Source: Symbiodinium natans
Lineage: Eukaryota > Sar > Dinophyceae > Suessiales > Symbiodiniaceae
NCBI GenBank assembly: GCA_905221605.1
Contig: CAJNDS010002618.1
Span: 62,001-126,000 of the forward strand
DNA length: 64,000 nt
Direction: 5' to 3'
Numbering within the stretch: position 1 is the stretch's first letter; each line of letters begins with the position of its first letter. The notes below the pieces were generated by a model. The model had not been told where the DNA came from and did no database searches. It saw only the letters and a list, made by a program, of their open reading frames with translations. Shown here in pieces: positions 46,660 through 59,100 of the stretch. A program made the translations under genes and the position numbers.

Positions 46660-49600
46660 TCTTCCTCGTCTTCCCCCTCAAGCTCTGGCCTATTCGCTAT
46701 TCCTCTTTTCCACAGTTCGATCTCATCCAGATAGGGCTTTGTCAAGGCCTCCGAAACAAGTTGCGTGCGACCGGTACACTGGTTGCCAAAAGACATCCCA
46801 TCCCACATCGGCGAAAGAGCTGGCCTGTTTTGAGGCTCCACACTGAGGTCAGCACCTGAAGCAGATCATCGCGATCTTTCGAGAAGGGCTCGGCGGGCGC
46901 CGCGCCCTGAAGCGGATCCAGATACCTACACCGTGACAACAGACATGATAGAAAAAGCTGAAAAGGCGCAAAAGGCTAACAGGACAACTGCCTGCCTCGT
47001 CTGCAGATGGCCCAGGTGTGCTTCGGGATCACGCCTGAAAAGAAGTCTAGAGAATTACATCCTCCTATGGGCAGGCGGCCGACCGAATGAAGAGCGCCGC
47101 CGCCTTGTGACGACACGCTTCCCTTTCAAGAAGTCCTGGCGCTGCTTGGCTTTGAAGAGCTCATTCCGAGCTTGGGAACGAGAGGCTCCTCGGAGGTCTT
47201 CTTGTGCCAGCCGCCATCTTCCATGGCCTCCGGGCACTTGCCTTTACATCTTTCTGAAAGATGCTCCAAGAAAGCACACCATTGAAGGGGACTAGAGTCT
47301 GACTCGAGGGTCCGGGAGTAAGAGGGCTGCTTTGCTCCTAACAAGACAGCACACCTGACAGCAGCATGGGTCACGTGCCTAAGGGAGAAGATGAGGAAAG
47401 CAGAAAGAGCGCGCGAACATGGGTGGCAAGTCAAAGTTTGGATGAAGGCTGTTTCGAGAATTTTGGGGAGGAGATGGTATGGACTGCCCATCCCACCGCC
47501 TGCAGGAGCATTTGCCCAGCTGATCCAAGCTCGTTCGCCGGCTCCTACACTGACAATCTCTCACAGGTCCTTGCTTAAGGCCTTTTCATGCAGACCCTTA
47601 CCCTACCCTACGAGTACCTTGTTGGAAGCATCTGCGCGGAGCATATTGATTCAGGCTCGTTCTCACAGGAAACTGTCACACTTTTTCTGGGCGTTCTGTC
47701 GACCAGCCTCATGCATTTACACTCTCGGCAAGCGGCTTGTATCGGTGCTGTACTGAAGTGTCGCTGTGTGCAGCTTCAAAGCTGCAGTGCGAACAAGTAG
47801 CAACCATTTCACACGGCCAACAGCTCGCGAGCCTCCTTCTCGAGGGTGCCGGCGACATTCTCCAAAACCTGGCCGAGCACTGGCCATGCTATTCTTGTGC
47901 AGGCCTGATGGCAAACTGTTCAAGGTTTCGGGTCGGAGAGAGGCTTCAGGAGTTTGGATTCCCGGATCACGGTGTGCGTGAGCCCTGTAAAGCTCCATGG
48001 CGGCATTGGGCCTGAGAGCGCAGAACTCCCAGACCTAACTCCCACGCCTGCCCAGCAAGCTCGGCATCGCCCAGGCTATGGGCAGCTTGCAGCAAGGCCT
48101 CTCTCTGGGCGTTCTTTTCAGGACTTCGGGGCTCTCGATCTCATGCAACCAGGAGTCAAGGCATCTCCACCCCACGCAGCCTGGCCTTGCAGTCCATGGC
48201 GGAAGGCTCCGCCTCGGGGGAGGGGGGGGGGGTGGAGGTGGATTGTGGGGGTGTGGCGTGCTGAGCCGAATCATCTTGATTTGCGTCAGCCTGTGTGTGA
48301 AAAGGGCGCCAAGTCAGCGTTGTTCAGATTCCGCGGGGCATACGGTTCTTCAAAGCACTGCAGTTGATCGAAGCCAATACATCATCTAGACTCTACATTT
48401 TCACCTTCCAGCAGCCCTGTTGTGCGCTTCCAGGCCTGCATCCCCCTTTTGCACATTCGACTGCAACGCTTTTTGGTGATGCAAGTTTCACGTCCACCCG
48501 CCTGACACAGAAACCGTGCTAAGCGCAGCACCCCAACATCACGCAAAGTGTTGAGAATGTCCAGTGCCTTCCGAGGACGACTGGGCAAATCTGAGGCATG
48601 CAAGAGTTTGAGCGTTGGCTGGGTTGCAGCTCCATTCCTGCTGCGCATCTCAGGGACGGGCCAGGCGCAACTCATCCTCTGCGCTCCCGTCACGCTGTTC
48701 ATCCTCCTAGCACCAAATCAGGGGCCAAGGAACCCCAGCGCTTTCGTGAAACGAAGCCACGAAGCTCGAGCTGATGCTTAAGCAATAAGCACACCAAGCT
48801 CAACAAGCACATAGCCATGAGTCGAACACTGGGCGAAGAGTACAGAAGACCTCGCGCGTTTCTCTTGACCTTATTCTGCCTGATCAAAACACCCCTAAAC
48901 TCCCTAAACCATAAAAAGTCCTTGACTATCGTGGCAAGTCCCTCACAAGGGGGACCCGAAATTCGAAGAACCCCCAAATCCCCACAAAACGGCAGGGATT
49001 TCAGCACCCGCCTCCAGCTCAGAGAGCAAGCGGTCCTGCTACCACTCTTAGGGTTTTCACATCAAAGACTGCTGCTTTCTGCAGCAAAGTCAGTGAAGCT
49101 AGGGGGTGCTTAGAACCGAGCAAAGGACAAGTCGGGATGCAGCCGCACAAAAGTCGAAGCTTCAGCTTGGGTTTGGGTGCAAGGCCATGCAGGAAAAAGA
49201 GCGAGGAGCTGCATGGCGAAACAGAATTTCACTTGCTTCTCGGTTCAGTTTCGCTTCTCTTCTCGTAAGCTGACTGAGAAGTATAAGACCCCAGAGGTCA
49301 GAGGCGTGCTTAGGGTTCCCCAGCTCAGGTGAGCGGAGCAAGATTAGCGAGAGACGTTATACTTTCCTAGGCTATGCAAGATTGTGATTGTCAGCCCAAG
49401 GACGTACGTATCTGGGCGGGGCTGTCATGCGAGCACATCCGAGTACTGCAAACCGCGCCTCCACTCTACTGGATAGCTCCTCGCCTGGGCAGGTCTAGCA
49501 TTGCAGCACATGGACACGATTCTCCACAACTCGCGAAGCGCCAGGATGAACATGGAATGCTGAGACACCCACCCATGATTTCCGTGCTTCGCTTGGCGTA

Positions 49601-51075
49601 CAGGAGCTGGCAAATGGAACATGATGCAAGGAAGTCGAGCTGTACAAATTCTTAGGAGTGTCACTTGGAATACTTTCGGCCCTTGATGATGGCTTCGAAA
49701 CAGGTGGGGAAGGATTTTAGATCTCTTTTGTGAAGGGCTTTTTTCTACTAGGGGGACCCAAAGGTGTCTGTGGGTCGGTGGCTCTCGGTGGGGGCACCTG
49801 CCAGGCTTCCTGCAACTCCTCGTCGGACATCTCCTCCACGGCTTTCACGTACGCCTTGAGACCGGAAGCGTGAGCCAGAAGGTCACGTCTAAGCGCATGC
49901 ATGGCCATGCATCGGCAGGACTGTAGAGGAGCCAAAAATTGTGGAGCGAGGCCTCATCCGACACGGACTTTTCGTAAGGCCTGCAGCGGCATTTGCGGCA
50001 TGCTGCCAACACCCTATCATTGGCTGGGGGTCCCTACTTCCTACGTTTCACGCAAGGGTCTCGTGTCTTGGGCTCTGGCTCGCCCTTTGCGATGGCCACG
50101 GCCAACTTGACCATGGACTGGCAGGAAGATCGAGCATACAGGAGCACCAGCCACAAGACAATCCTCGGATATGCACAGCATATGTACCTACCTTCCACGA
50201 CTTTCCTACTTCTCACGTGAACTCCCCGCAGGCCGGGCCTTGACGGCTTCCTTCGTCTTGCCAGAAACGAGGTCGGAATCGACCTGCTGCGTTCTGGTGT
50301 GTTCCGTAAGTTTAGGGCTTTTGGGGGCCTTGGGACCCCAAGTCCACTGATAAACTACATTCGCCTCGGTTCCGGCCGTGAGCATCAAAGGGAACCCCTT
50401 AGAGACTCACTGGTTTCCCACCTCGCCTCTAAGCCCCTCCGCAGGACACCAAATGTGTCCACACTTGCACCCACCCGTTGCGATAATCGACAGGTGCTGG
50501 AAATGGAAATTCGGGCTGACCACCCTAAAGAGAAAACAAAACGTCCCGGTTTTTCGACGAAACCCCACAACCCCTGAAAGCAGACAGGTGTCACTCTCTT
50601 CTTTGCACACACTGGAGTAAGCTCTCCACATTACAACCTTGAGCATCGGGCTACCAACGTGAACTTGCAGGAGCTATCAGACTATTTGCGGTTTAGGGGC
50701 TTAGGGCAGGCATCTTTTAACTATCTCCACAACGATCTATACAAAGGCACATGCGACCAAACATCACGCTCAAAATTGCATACCTCGGTTTGTTCTTGCT
50801 CGGGGTGTGGCAGGAATATGTGTCAGTGCTCGGGATTGGGAAGTAAGGTTGAGAGCTGATGGGGTGCTAGTGGCCGGAAGCAAAAAAAAACCGGGAGGCA
50901 CCACCCCACGATGGAGAAAGACGGCCCATGCACTGCGTTTGGTGCTGTAGAAATTTTATAAACTACTGGACCCCATGGGCCTGGGCTGCTGAGGCGAGGG
51001 GCATGTGTGCACACTGCGCACCTTCGCGTTGAGCAGGGCTTCTTGAAGCTCCTCTTTGGTGAAGTTGCTTGCGTC
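46660..51075 (-). CDS. Long multi-exon gene, helical protein of unknown function
   Basis: Recovered exons in transcript order: 51022-51075 (DASNFTKEELQEALLNAK), 50239-50283 (VDSDLVSGKTKEAVK), 49798-49854 (AYVKAVEEMSDEELQEAWQ), 48502-48637 (TLKLLHASDLPSRPRKALDI to LRLARFLCQ), 48012-48113 (NAQREALLQAAHSLGDAELA and onward), 47815-47868 (VLENVAGTLEKEARELLA), 46856-46925 (YLDPLQGAAPAEPFSKDRDD), and one starting at 46748 (ALTKPYLDEIELWKRGIANR, then a Glu/Asp-rich tail). Phases agree for 50239 to 49854, 48502 to 48113, 48012 to 47868 and 46856 to 46748. Donors are GT and GC. Two exons carry a similar word, (F/S)-(T/D)-(K/E)-E-E-L-Q-E-A, suggesting a duplicated short helical motif. The last two exons may belong to a neighbouring gene. 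No known family is recognised; it could be a helical-repeat scaffold. Confidence 0.55.
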
Positions 51076-51608
51076 CTAGCCGGGCGCGAGACATACCGAC
51101 AAGGACACAACATGCTTAGGCTTAGGCGAATTCATGCAGTTCTGTGGCACCAGTGTACAACGCGTGTCCCGAGGCTGACCTTTTCCTTCGAGACGACATG
51201 TGTCATGTGCAAAAACCCTTAGTTCAGCTTATTTTGCGCGCCCCGCTGGCCTAGCTGTCGAAGGTGACTCTTAGTGTTCCCGAAGCTGAGACTTGACCGT
51301 GGCATGAATTAGGCTGCCACGAAGAATCCTGTCGATTCTGTATTCGTATGTACGTACTTTGGACTTCAAGCATGCTCAAACTCTCAAACTTGATCAACAT
51401 ATGTGTTCACCTGTGGTCATCATTCGCAATCTATGAAAGCATGCATCTGGTCTGTGCGAAAATCTGCATGCGTGCCTCTGAAGCCTGTTTCGACTAGTGT
51501 TTATATAAAACAGCTAGAAAGCGCCCCTGCAGTGGAGCGTAGAGCAGATGGCACCCCCTCGACACAACGCTCGGGTCCTCAAAGCCGAGCAGAGCCTGCT
51601 TCTCCTCA

Positions 51609-51757
51609 TCATTCAGAGACTTCACGATCTCCTTCGCGCGTCAAAAAATATCTTGCAATCACTGCAATAGTGATCAGGAGCATAAGCACCAAAATTGGCA
51701 TGAATAAACCATATCCACTCCAGACATCCTGCTGGCAATCCTGTTCTGCAGTCCGTG
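51609..51757 (-). CDS. Terminal exon of a single-pass membrane protein
   Basis: The exon starts at 51757 after ATAAG and ends with a stop at 51609-51611, followed at once by a second in-frame TGA. It encodes a short polar lead (TAEQDCQQDVWSGYG), one strong membrane helix (FMPILVLMLLITIAVIARYF), and a short charged tail (LTREGDREVSE). The C-terminal helix with a short tail fits a type I or tail-anchored protein. The upstream exons were not identified; a frame at about 51870-51990 (TPDKKQEVKSAFALWRS) is a candidate. Confidence 0.5.
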
Positions 51758-51759
51758 CT

Positions 51760-52620
51760 TATCTCTGTGTGTTGATGTTTGGCAGCTTGCGATATCACGC
51801 TTGTGCTTCTTCTGTTGCTGTTGCTGACGAGATAGTTGTGATGTTGTGGTGCTCAATTCGACTTTTCAGAGCATGAGCTTGTGCTCCGCCAAAGGGCAAA
51901 CGCTGATTTGACTTCCTGCTTTTTGTCTGGTGTGCTCTCCGATGTTCGAAGGGGCCGTGCGGGTTTTGCTGGTGCAACATTTTGATCTCGGTGTTATTAA
52001 ATTACATAGTACGTGGGAAGTGTGCTGCACGCAGCACACATGATTCAAGTCAACCTCGTGTCTTGTCCGGAGAGGCTTATGCATGTCATCGATGGAAACG
52101 GTTGAGGCTGCACATTGTATTCAAGAAACCACGAGGGAAGGAGACATGAAACTCAGGACAGGCGCATATCAAAGATTGGAACCGCACTCAGACTTCTAGA
52201 ATGCACGAGATCAGGCACCAGCGTGTCTTACAACTTTGTAGATGTCGCATTGGACGATTCTTGAAAGATGTGGAAGGTAAGGCTAGCTCCAAAAACTCTG
52301 GTACGCCTTGTTTGAGTACATTCTCAACCCAACCCTAGGCATCGAGGACGACAGGGAGAGTTCGATGCTCTCATTTCGCTTTGACACTGGGCTCGCTTGT
52401 ATGACACTATGTTTGGCTACACACATCTTATGTTGATGACGACACCCACCTGCCACCCTCGGCCCAGCGTCCTCAAGCTGCGCGTAGGGCATCTGCATTG
52501 CCGCTGAGACCTGGCAATTTAGCGACTGGGATCATGCAGGCTCGATGAGGCAGCTCACTTCAAGCTCTAGGACTCTATAGGCACTACGTACAGATGCGAC
52601 CATCAGTATCAGTCAACCCC
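51760..52620. other. Spacer
   Basis: No convincing exon was found. The stretch is moderately AT-rich around 51980-52010 and otherwise unremarkable. Confidence 0.4.
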
Positions 52621-52623
52621 CTG

Positions 52624-54563
52624 TCAACCCCTGTGATTCTTCAAGAGCCAGGCGAACCGGCTTGGCCCCCAGTAGAAGTTGAGAGGACCTCTCTGCCAAG
52701 AGGATTTTCCTTGGGCACAGAATGAAGAAGCGTAGCTGCGCACTTTCATCTCCGCACTTCTCTGCCAGCCGAGAAGCCGGAGGTGTTGGGGGCTGTGGGC
52801 TCGGTGACGTTGGCTGTTGCCATAAGCCCGCTTCACGGTGTCTGCATGGACGCTTCGCCAGGTCCTTGGCTTTGGCACCAAGGCCACGGGCCTGCTCTTG
52901 GTCCGCTCAGCGACCGAGAAGAAGGAGCCGGAATTCGCTGCTCCCGGTGGCTCCACGCAGAGTGCCGACTTCATGTCCAGCATGGGCTCTTCGGTGCGCT
53001 CACCAAGTCGTTCCCTGGCCGTGGCCTGAGCTGGCGTCTCTCCACTCCAGTCACGTACGAGGCCCAACGCCCCCACGTCGAGAGCTCGCAGGGGCGTGAG
53101 CCATGCCCGTTCGAGCTTGGTATCCGGGGACAAGTATGGATACCACTGGTACACCTCATGCCGCGATGCTTCAAGCTGTTTCCAGTTCCACTGCTCTGCG
53201 CAAGTCACCTTCACTTTCTCTTCGGAAGCCCAGATGCCACGTCTTCGCACGACGTCTGCTGGCGGCTCGAGCCAGCAGGTGGCGAGGCTTCGCCCTGCAG
53301 TGTAGCCAGCCAAGGACACTGACATGGCATTAGCCGGGAGCTCCCCGCCATCGGCTTTCACTTGCTGTAGCACGCGCAGCAGCCGAATCGCCTGGCCTCC
53401 AACGGCAAGGCCTCGTGCCAGCTGCGACACCAGCTCCAGCGCGTGGGGCTCACCCAGGTCTTGCTTCCGCACCTCTAGCTGGCTCGCCACGAACCATCTG
53501 TAAGCAGCCTCCAAGTCCCCGGCACGTAGGTGCGCAGCGCTTACCGCCAGCAGCGCCGGGCCATCGGGCGGGATGCCCACGAAACGCCGTGCCAAACTAA
53601 GCACCGTCTGTCCGACATCTGTCAGAAATGCCGGTCCAGCATACAGCGTCTTGCATTCCACCAGTATTCGCAATGTTTCGCAGTCAGGTTCAACTCCTGC
53701 CTCCACCATGCTTTTAAGAACTTGCTCTGCGCGGTTCGCCGTCAGCGGGTGACCAGCTTGCTGGATTCCCAGAAGAATCTTGTTGAAGAGGGCTGCTGCA
53801 TCTAAATCATTCACCTCTTCCATGCTCAACAAGCCGTGAACGTGCGCGACAGCAGACTCATACTGGGAGTAGACTGCCAGAACACGCAGCACATCCCCAG
53901 CGACAGCGACGGGTACGGAAATCCTGTCAGGGGAAGGGGGGCCCTGGTGTTGGCTCGTTGGCTTCGTATGCTTCGGTGCTTGAACACTCTGGCTCAACGG
54001 GCCTCTCGTCATTCCAGCACCACCTTCACAGCGATGCAATGCTAACAATTCCTTTTGCACATCTTCCATGGGGGGTCGGCTACGATTCCTTCGTTGCTAG
54101 GCGACTGAAGCCTTGAAGCACCACAACCCATGTCAGAGCTTTAGTCAGAGCCTTAGCTCCAACATATCCGACATAACCGAAATCTACGATATCTGGGAAT
54201 CGAGGACTGCTATGGACTGATGACTGATGCTCGTACCGGGCCCCACCTGTGGTAGATCTGAATCGCGGTCTTATGCACTCCAGCGTCGAGCAGGAACTGG
54301 ATGGTGCGCCCTACGAGCTCCTCGTCGCCGTCCACCAAAGCCGTCCTTCAGCCAAACAGCGGATGAGGCCACGAGCTGAGGAATTCAGAGGACGTAAGGA
54401 AGATCCATACGGAATCATACGGACGATGAACATGCGTCAACAGACACAAAAAGCAACCCGTTGCCGATCATGGCCCCGTGTCGCGAGCTCCACCTCCACC
54501 TCGGGAAGCTGCTGCTTGTCCAGAGAGGCAAGGTGCTCCATGAATGCATCCGTACCTCGGCAG
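52624..54563 (-). CDS. PPR-like helical-repeat protein
   Basis: Three exons join in phase. 54465-54563 ends CATGATCG before a GC donor. 54247-54345 reads TALVDGDEELVGRTIQFLLD and AGVHKTAIQIYH and ends at a GT donor. A long exon runs from 54079 after CGTAG to the stop at 52624. The large exon contains the pentatricopeptide-like segment AEQVLKSMVEAGVEPDCETL, with the typical A-G-V-x-P-D turn, and further helix pairs (LLAVSAAHLRAGDLEAAYRW; LELVSQLARGLAVGGQAIRL). PPR proteins bind single-stranded RNA in plastids or mitochondria and act in editing, splicing or stability; dinoflagellates have many. The C-terminal third is basic and Trp/Arg-rich, without a DYW or Smr motif that I can see. The N-terminus, and with it any targeting peptide, is missing. 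Only one repeat is close to consensus, so a TPR-like or other alpha-solenoid is the alternative. Confidence 0.6.
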
Positions 54564-54599
54564 CTGAGGTGGCCTCTTGGCCTCTCTTGGCCTCTTGGG

Positions 54600-56150
54600 C
54601 CTCTTGGCCTCTTGGAGGGCATATGGGCCTTCCGATGCTTACCAGACATGCCTGCCTTTCAACGAACAAGGTTTTGCAGACCAAGGGGCTGCTAGTTGCC
54701 TGGGACCACCGCATCACCCGGACCAGCCGCCGCCGGGAGCTCCCAAGGTACTGGCCGCGCAGCTTTGGCGCGGCCCGGGTGGCTCGGGTCGCCCAGATCC
54801 CCAAGCAGGCAGCACTGGCGAGGCTAAGACGTCCATGGGCCGAGGTCGCTGACCTGCCCACGCCAGGAAGCACGTTATGGCCCGCGGAGCTGTGCTTACG
54901 TTATCGCATTTGGGTTTGGGATGGGCCAACTGCCTCTGTCCAGCGGAACATGCGGCTTGCTGCGACGAAGCGGAGCTGCTAGATGCTTTCCCGAACGCAG
55001 TCTCGCCAAGCATGCTTTGCAGACCAAGCTGTGTCCTGGGAAAGGATGAGCTGCTTCCTGGCAGGGGGAGGCAAAATGCGGCAAATCACCCGTGCATCGA
55101 TGGCACCGCACGGCCGACTCCTCTTCTGCTCTCGCAGGGCCTGTCACCAGTCACCCTCTCGGGCGGCCACATGGCTGGGCTTTGAATCATATTGCTCAGA
55201 TATAATTACTCTGTAGACTATCTTATGATACCGTCTTTTCCGGAGGTGCGGTGCACCGACTCAACGGATGACCGAGGCGTAGGCTCGCTGAACGCTACTA
55301 CCAGGGTTTCATCGGGCCGCGTCAGACTACTGCTTTGCCTTTCCGTGTTGACGAAGTGAACCCTGAAGTTATGTTGCCTGAGCTTTTTGTGTCAGAACGC
55401 TGGACCCGCCTTGAGACTTGAAATGGTGGTCGTCCTGAAGCAGACAACAGCCCGGAAACTCCACGGACCGCGCGGGCACCAAACAAGAACAGTACCAAGA
55501 AAGACTGCGCGACCAACCGAGTCACTTTTGAATGCATCGGTGAGACGATGTCGAAGCCCCGGACTTTGCCGAAAGGTTTTGAGCTTGCCAGGTGCCAGGG
55601 TGTCCCGGAACTGCGCTATGTACATTGTCTAGCTAGAAACTCTCAGCCTGCGCACTAACCGGCTAACTGAAAGGAAGTCCTACGAAATTCCGCCGCCATC
55701 GAGAGAAAGTGTGACCTCACCTGGCCGAAAGGCGGGCATTCTGGAGCGGCACATTGCGACTTGTGCAGAATATTGCAGAACACAAGAATATGCCCAAGGC
55801 ATATGTGGCGGAGGACTGCGAACGAATGAGGAACCTTCGCCACTTCGGGAAGCCCAGGCCTTATCGCCCCACACTCTTAGTGCCCGGGTTCTGGTTGTTG
55901 TTGGTCCTCACCTCGTTCTCGATGCACCTTCCCAGCGGCTTTTCGAAGTTGGAGTGGCGACGCTCGGGACACGCATATCCTTCCCCCCCCCCCCCTTACA
56001 TCAGCACTTTGGGGGAATGCTAAACTGCATAACTTATGCAGTTGACTCACGGGGAGTTGGGGTCTCCACCCCACAGTGTACCTCGCTCTGGAGGCGTACT
56101 TGAGGGAGCTGAGGGTTTCGTCAGCATTCGATGACGACCTAGGAAGGCTT
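54600..56150. other. Spacer between the PPR-like and kinesin genes
   Basis: It should contain the 5' exons of the PPR-like gene and the last exons of the kinesin gene. Open frames overlap on both strands, and none was supported by phase and motif together. A CCTCTTGG-type tandem run lies at 54570-54617 (CTTGGCCTCTTGG words). Confidence 0.4.
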
Positions 56151-56159
56151 CGGGCCAGT

Positions 56160-59100
56160 TTGGCTTGGTGGCTGCGCTTCTGAGCTGAGGCTTCAGCGGC
56201 GAGACATTGACAAACCTGAAGTTCGACAGAACAGCCACATGCTCACGGTGTGTGCTCACATCGTGCACACAGCGATGCCGCTGGTTCCGATGCTGGAAAC
56301 CAAAGCGCTGCAGCACCAATGCACCATAATGCACCCATGCTGCATCAACGTCTTCGCGGAGCCCCCCAAGCTGTCCTTGACAGGCATTTGCCAGTACGCC
56401 ATGGAATGCTGGACAGGAAAAACAGGAGCTGCGGTGGCTGCAAAGACGCAGGAGGCGGTCCTGCATCAGCTGCGTCAACTTGTGGTTGCGGTACCTGAGC
56501 CCGGCAGATCGCACCAGCTCAGGCTCAGGCTCTTGCCGGCTGCCGCATCGGGTGTTCACTGCCCTTGTCCGTGGGTCCCAAGCCCTGCACTGCTACAATA
56601 CACACGCATACCCAAACTGCGGTCTGGGAGGGAGGCGGGATCAGCTTGGCCCTAGAAGCAAAGGCCATCATTACCTCGGCGCAAACTTCTGAGCTTGACA
56701 GACAAGGGCACTTGTGTTCTGACATGTTCCGACCCTCGAAAATGCAATAACTGCAGTGGGAAAGAAACATCAACAGAGGTCCTGACATCCCCCAGCGCTG
56801 TTAGCGACTTGTTGATCTCGATGGCCTCTTTCTGGGCCTGCAAGGCTTGGCACTCAGAAAAAGTGAGGAAGGTGCATCTCGGTGACCGAGGGCTGCTTGT
56901 TGGTTTTGCAGAGTTGGGGGGTCCTGTACACCTGAACCTCGGGGCCTTACGCCTTGCATGAACCCTACGAACCCAGGACTCCCAAGCCGGTGCCTCACCG
57001 GTGACCTCGCTCTTGCTCAGGCGCTCCGAGCCTGGCGAGCGTCCCTATAAAGGCCAAACGAGAACGGTTGGGGGCTCGAGCGCCGTAGGGCCGTAGGGAT
57101 CCTCGGGGCTACAGGGTCGTGAACAAGTTTTTGCACAGTCAAGGCCTGGCAGGCTTCTACATGCCCTTCCAGAATCCTTGCACCTTGCCTGCAAGGTCCA
57201 CAATGGAAATCTTCCCAGAGCGTCGCCTCAGGTGCCACTGCTGATGGTTCGTGCCTGCCGAACCTCCGAGAGGGCCTTCCGGTCTCCTTGTCGGTCACGT
57301 CCATGCTGATGATGAGCATGAGGTGGGACCTGGCAATGAACCTCAAGTACCTCATATCTCAGAGCCTACAAAAGCCTCCACTAGCCGCCACGAGCCTCTA
57401 CGGACATCTATGGAAGATCCGGTCTGTTGCGGCTGCCCGCGCCTGGAGGAGTCGGCGTTCATCTTGGTGGCACGGACCTTGCGGTTGCCCAGCCCCGTGG
57501 CCACCACCTGCGAAGATGCAAACACTAAAAGCACACTGAGACAAAGGCCTTTCACACGGGGCTCAAATTTCTGCGTCTATGTACAATCTCCCACTCTGTG
57601 CCTCTGGCCACAAACGCAGCCACAACAGGACACTCGGGGGAAGCTCAAACGACAGCAGCACATGTTAAGCCTGTCGCTGGTGACACCCGACAAGCCCTGA
57701 CATGCCCAGGCATGCCAGAGATTCCCAGAGTCGGTGAACCCCCGGACGCTGGCCGGTCGATCGTTGTCGATCTTGCTCATGTCGGTGGTCACAGGAAGCT
57801 GCTTCCATGCACTTTTGGGGCAGGGAGGAACTCGGGCGCTGCGAGGACCGATTTCCTAGACCCAGGTGGACCATGCGAAATTCATCACACGACTCTTCGG
57901 TTCAAGCAGAGAAACCCAAAAAAAACACGAATGTTGAATTGACAGCCACGCAACGTTATGCGCATAGCATGAAGCCAGCATCGGGCTCCACGCTCCTTCC
58001 AGGCTGGATTTCTCCCCAGGCACAGCGGCCCTTCAAATGCCACCCGCATGCCTGACGCACAGCATTGCTGCAGCAGCGCAACGTGGGATGTGTGGCAGGA
58101 AGGGCGGGATGGGGAGCGAAATTCAGCTCCCTGCCCTTTATGTTCAGTCTTTCCCTGGTTCGTTTGAAAACCCTTTTCAGGACGGTTCACTAGCTTGTTT
58201 GGAATAAGGCAGCCTTCGGATCCCTCAGCAACGACCTGAAGCTCCCCCATCGGCTCCTTGCCGACGAAGACCTGAGAGACCCGTCCGTCGAAGGTCCCCG
58301 CGACATGAATCCACTGGCCACGCCACTCGCAGCACTCGGTGCTTTGCAACTCATGATGGCGTCCATCGACCGTGACCAAGAAGACGATACCTCCCCTGGC
58401 GCAAAGCCGCAGCTCCCATCCCGAACCTGGCCCATGGCACGAAATTAAGGGGTTCGCGTGAGCGAGAGGCTGCAGCTCCTTTTCAGAGGCAGCGACCCAG
58501 GCCTCCACTGTGAAGCCCTCAGCAGAGAGGAATGGGTCAGGGGCAGCTGGTGAGAAGGCTTCCACCTCCACCGCTGCTAGGGGTTCTCTCAACTCCAAGC
58601 ACTTGACACCGGCCAGCAGCCCCGGCAATGCGCCGGAGACCAGCTGTGCTGAGTGTAACGACGGCCCCTTGCACGAAGGGTCGATGAGGAAGCAAGCCTC
58701 GGTCACGTAGAGGGGGACGGGGCTGGCACCCAACTCTCCCAGCTCCCCCCTCTGCGCGCGCCATTCTGCAGAGCCAGACTTGCGCCCAGAAAGCTCCTCC
58801 GCTGAAAGCCCTGCCTTACTTTTTCCAGTGCTCTTCATCTTGCACCGCTGGAGCTCGGACTCCTCCTCCTCCCTCCAGGCCGGAATCGGAAGCCATCCCC
58901 GCACGCGGGAGTCTGCATCTTCGATAATCTGCGCCAGCTGCTCTTCCGAGATTAAAGTGCGACGTTCGAGAACTGCCGCCCAAGAACAAGTGTATCTGGC
59001 AGTTACGTCAACCACCTCCTGCTGGCCAAAGGCGAGTATGTAGGTCAGTTTCTTTCCCCATCCAGCTTCGTACATCAAAGGTGCATCCAAGCAAGATTCA

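Noticed and set aside
51403-51876. 157-residue plus-strand open frame
   Set aside because: It is the shadow of the minus-strand membrane-anchor exon, whose helix and stop are more protein-like.
54249-55185. Overlapping plus-strand frames of 100-170 residues
   Set aside because: They are antisense shadows of phase-consistent PPR-like exons at 54247-54563 or lie in unsupported spacer.
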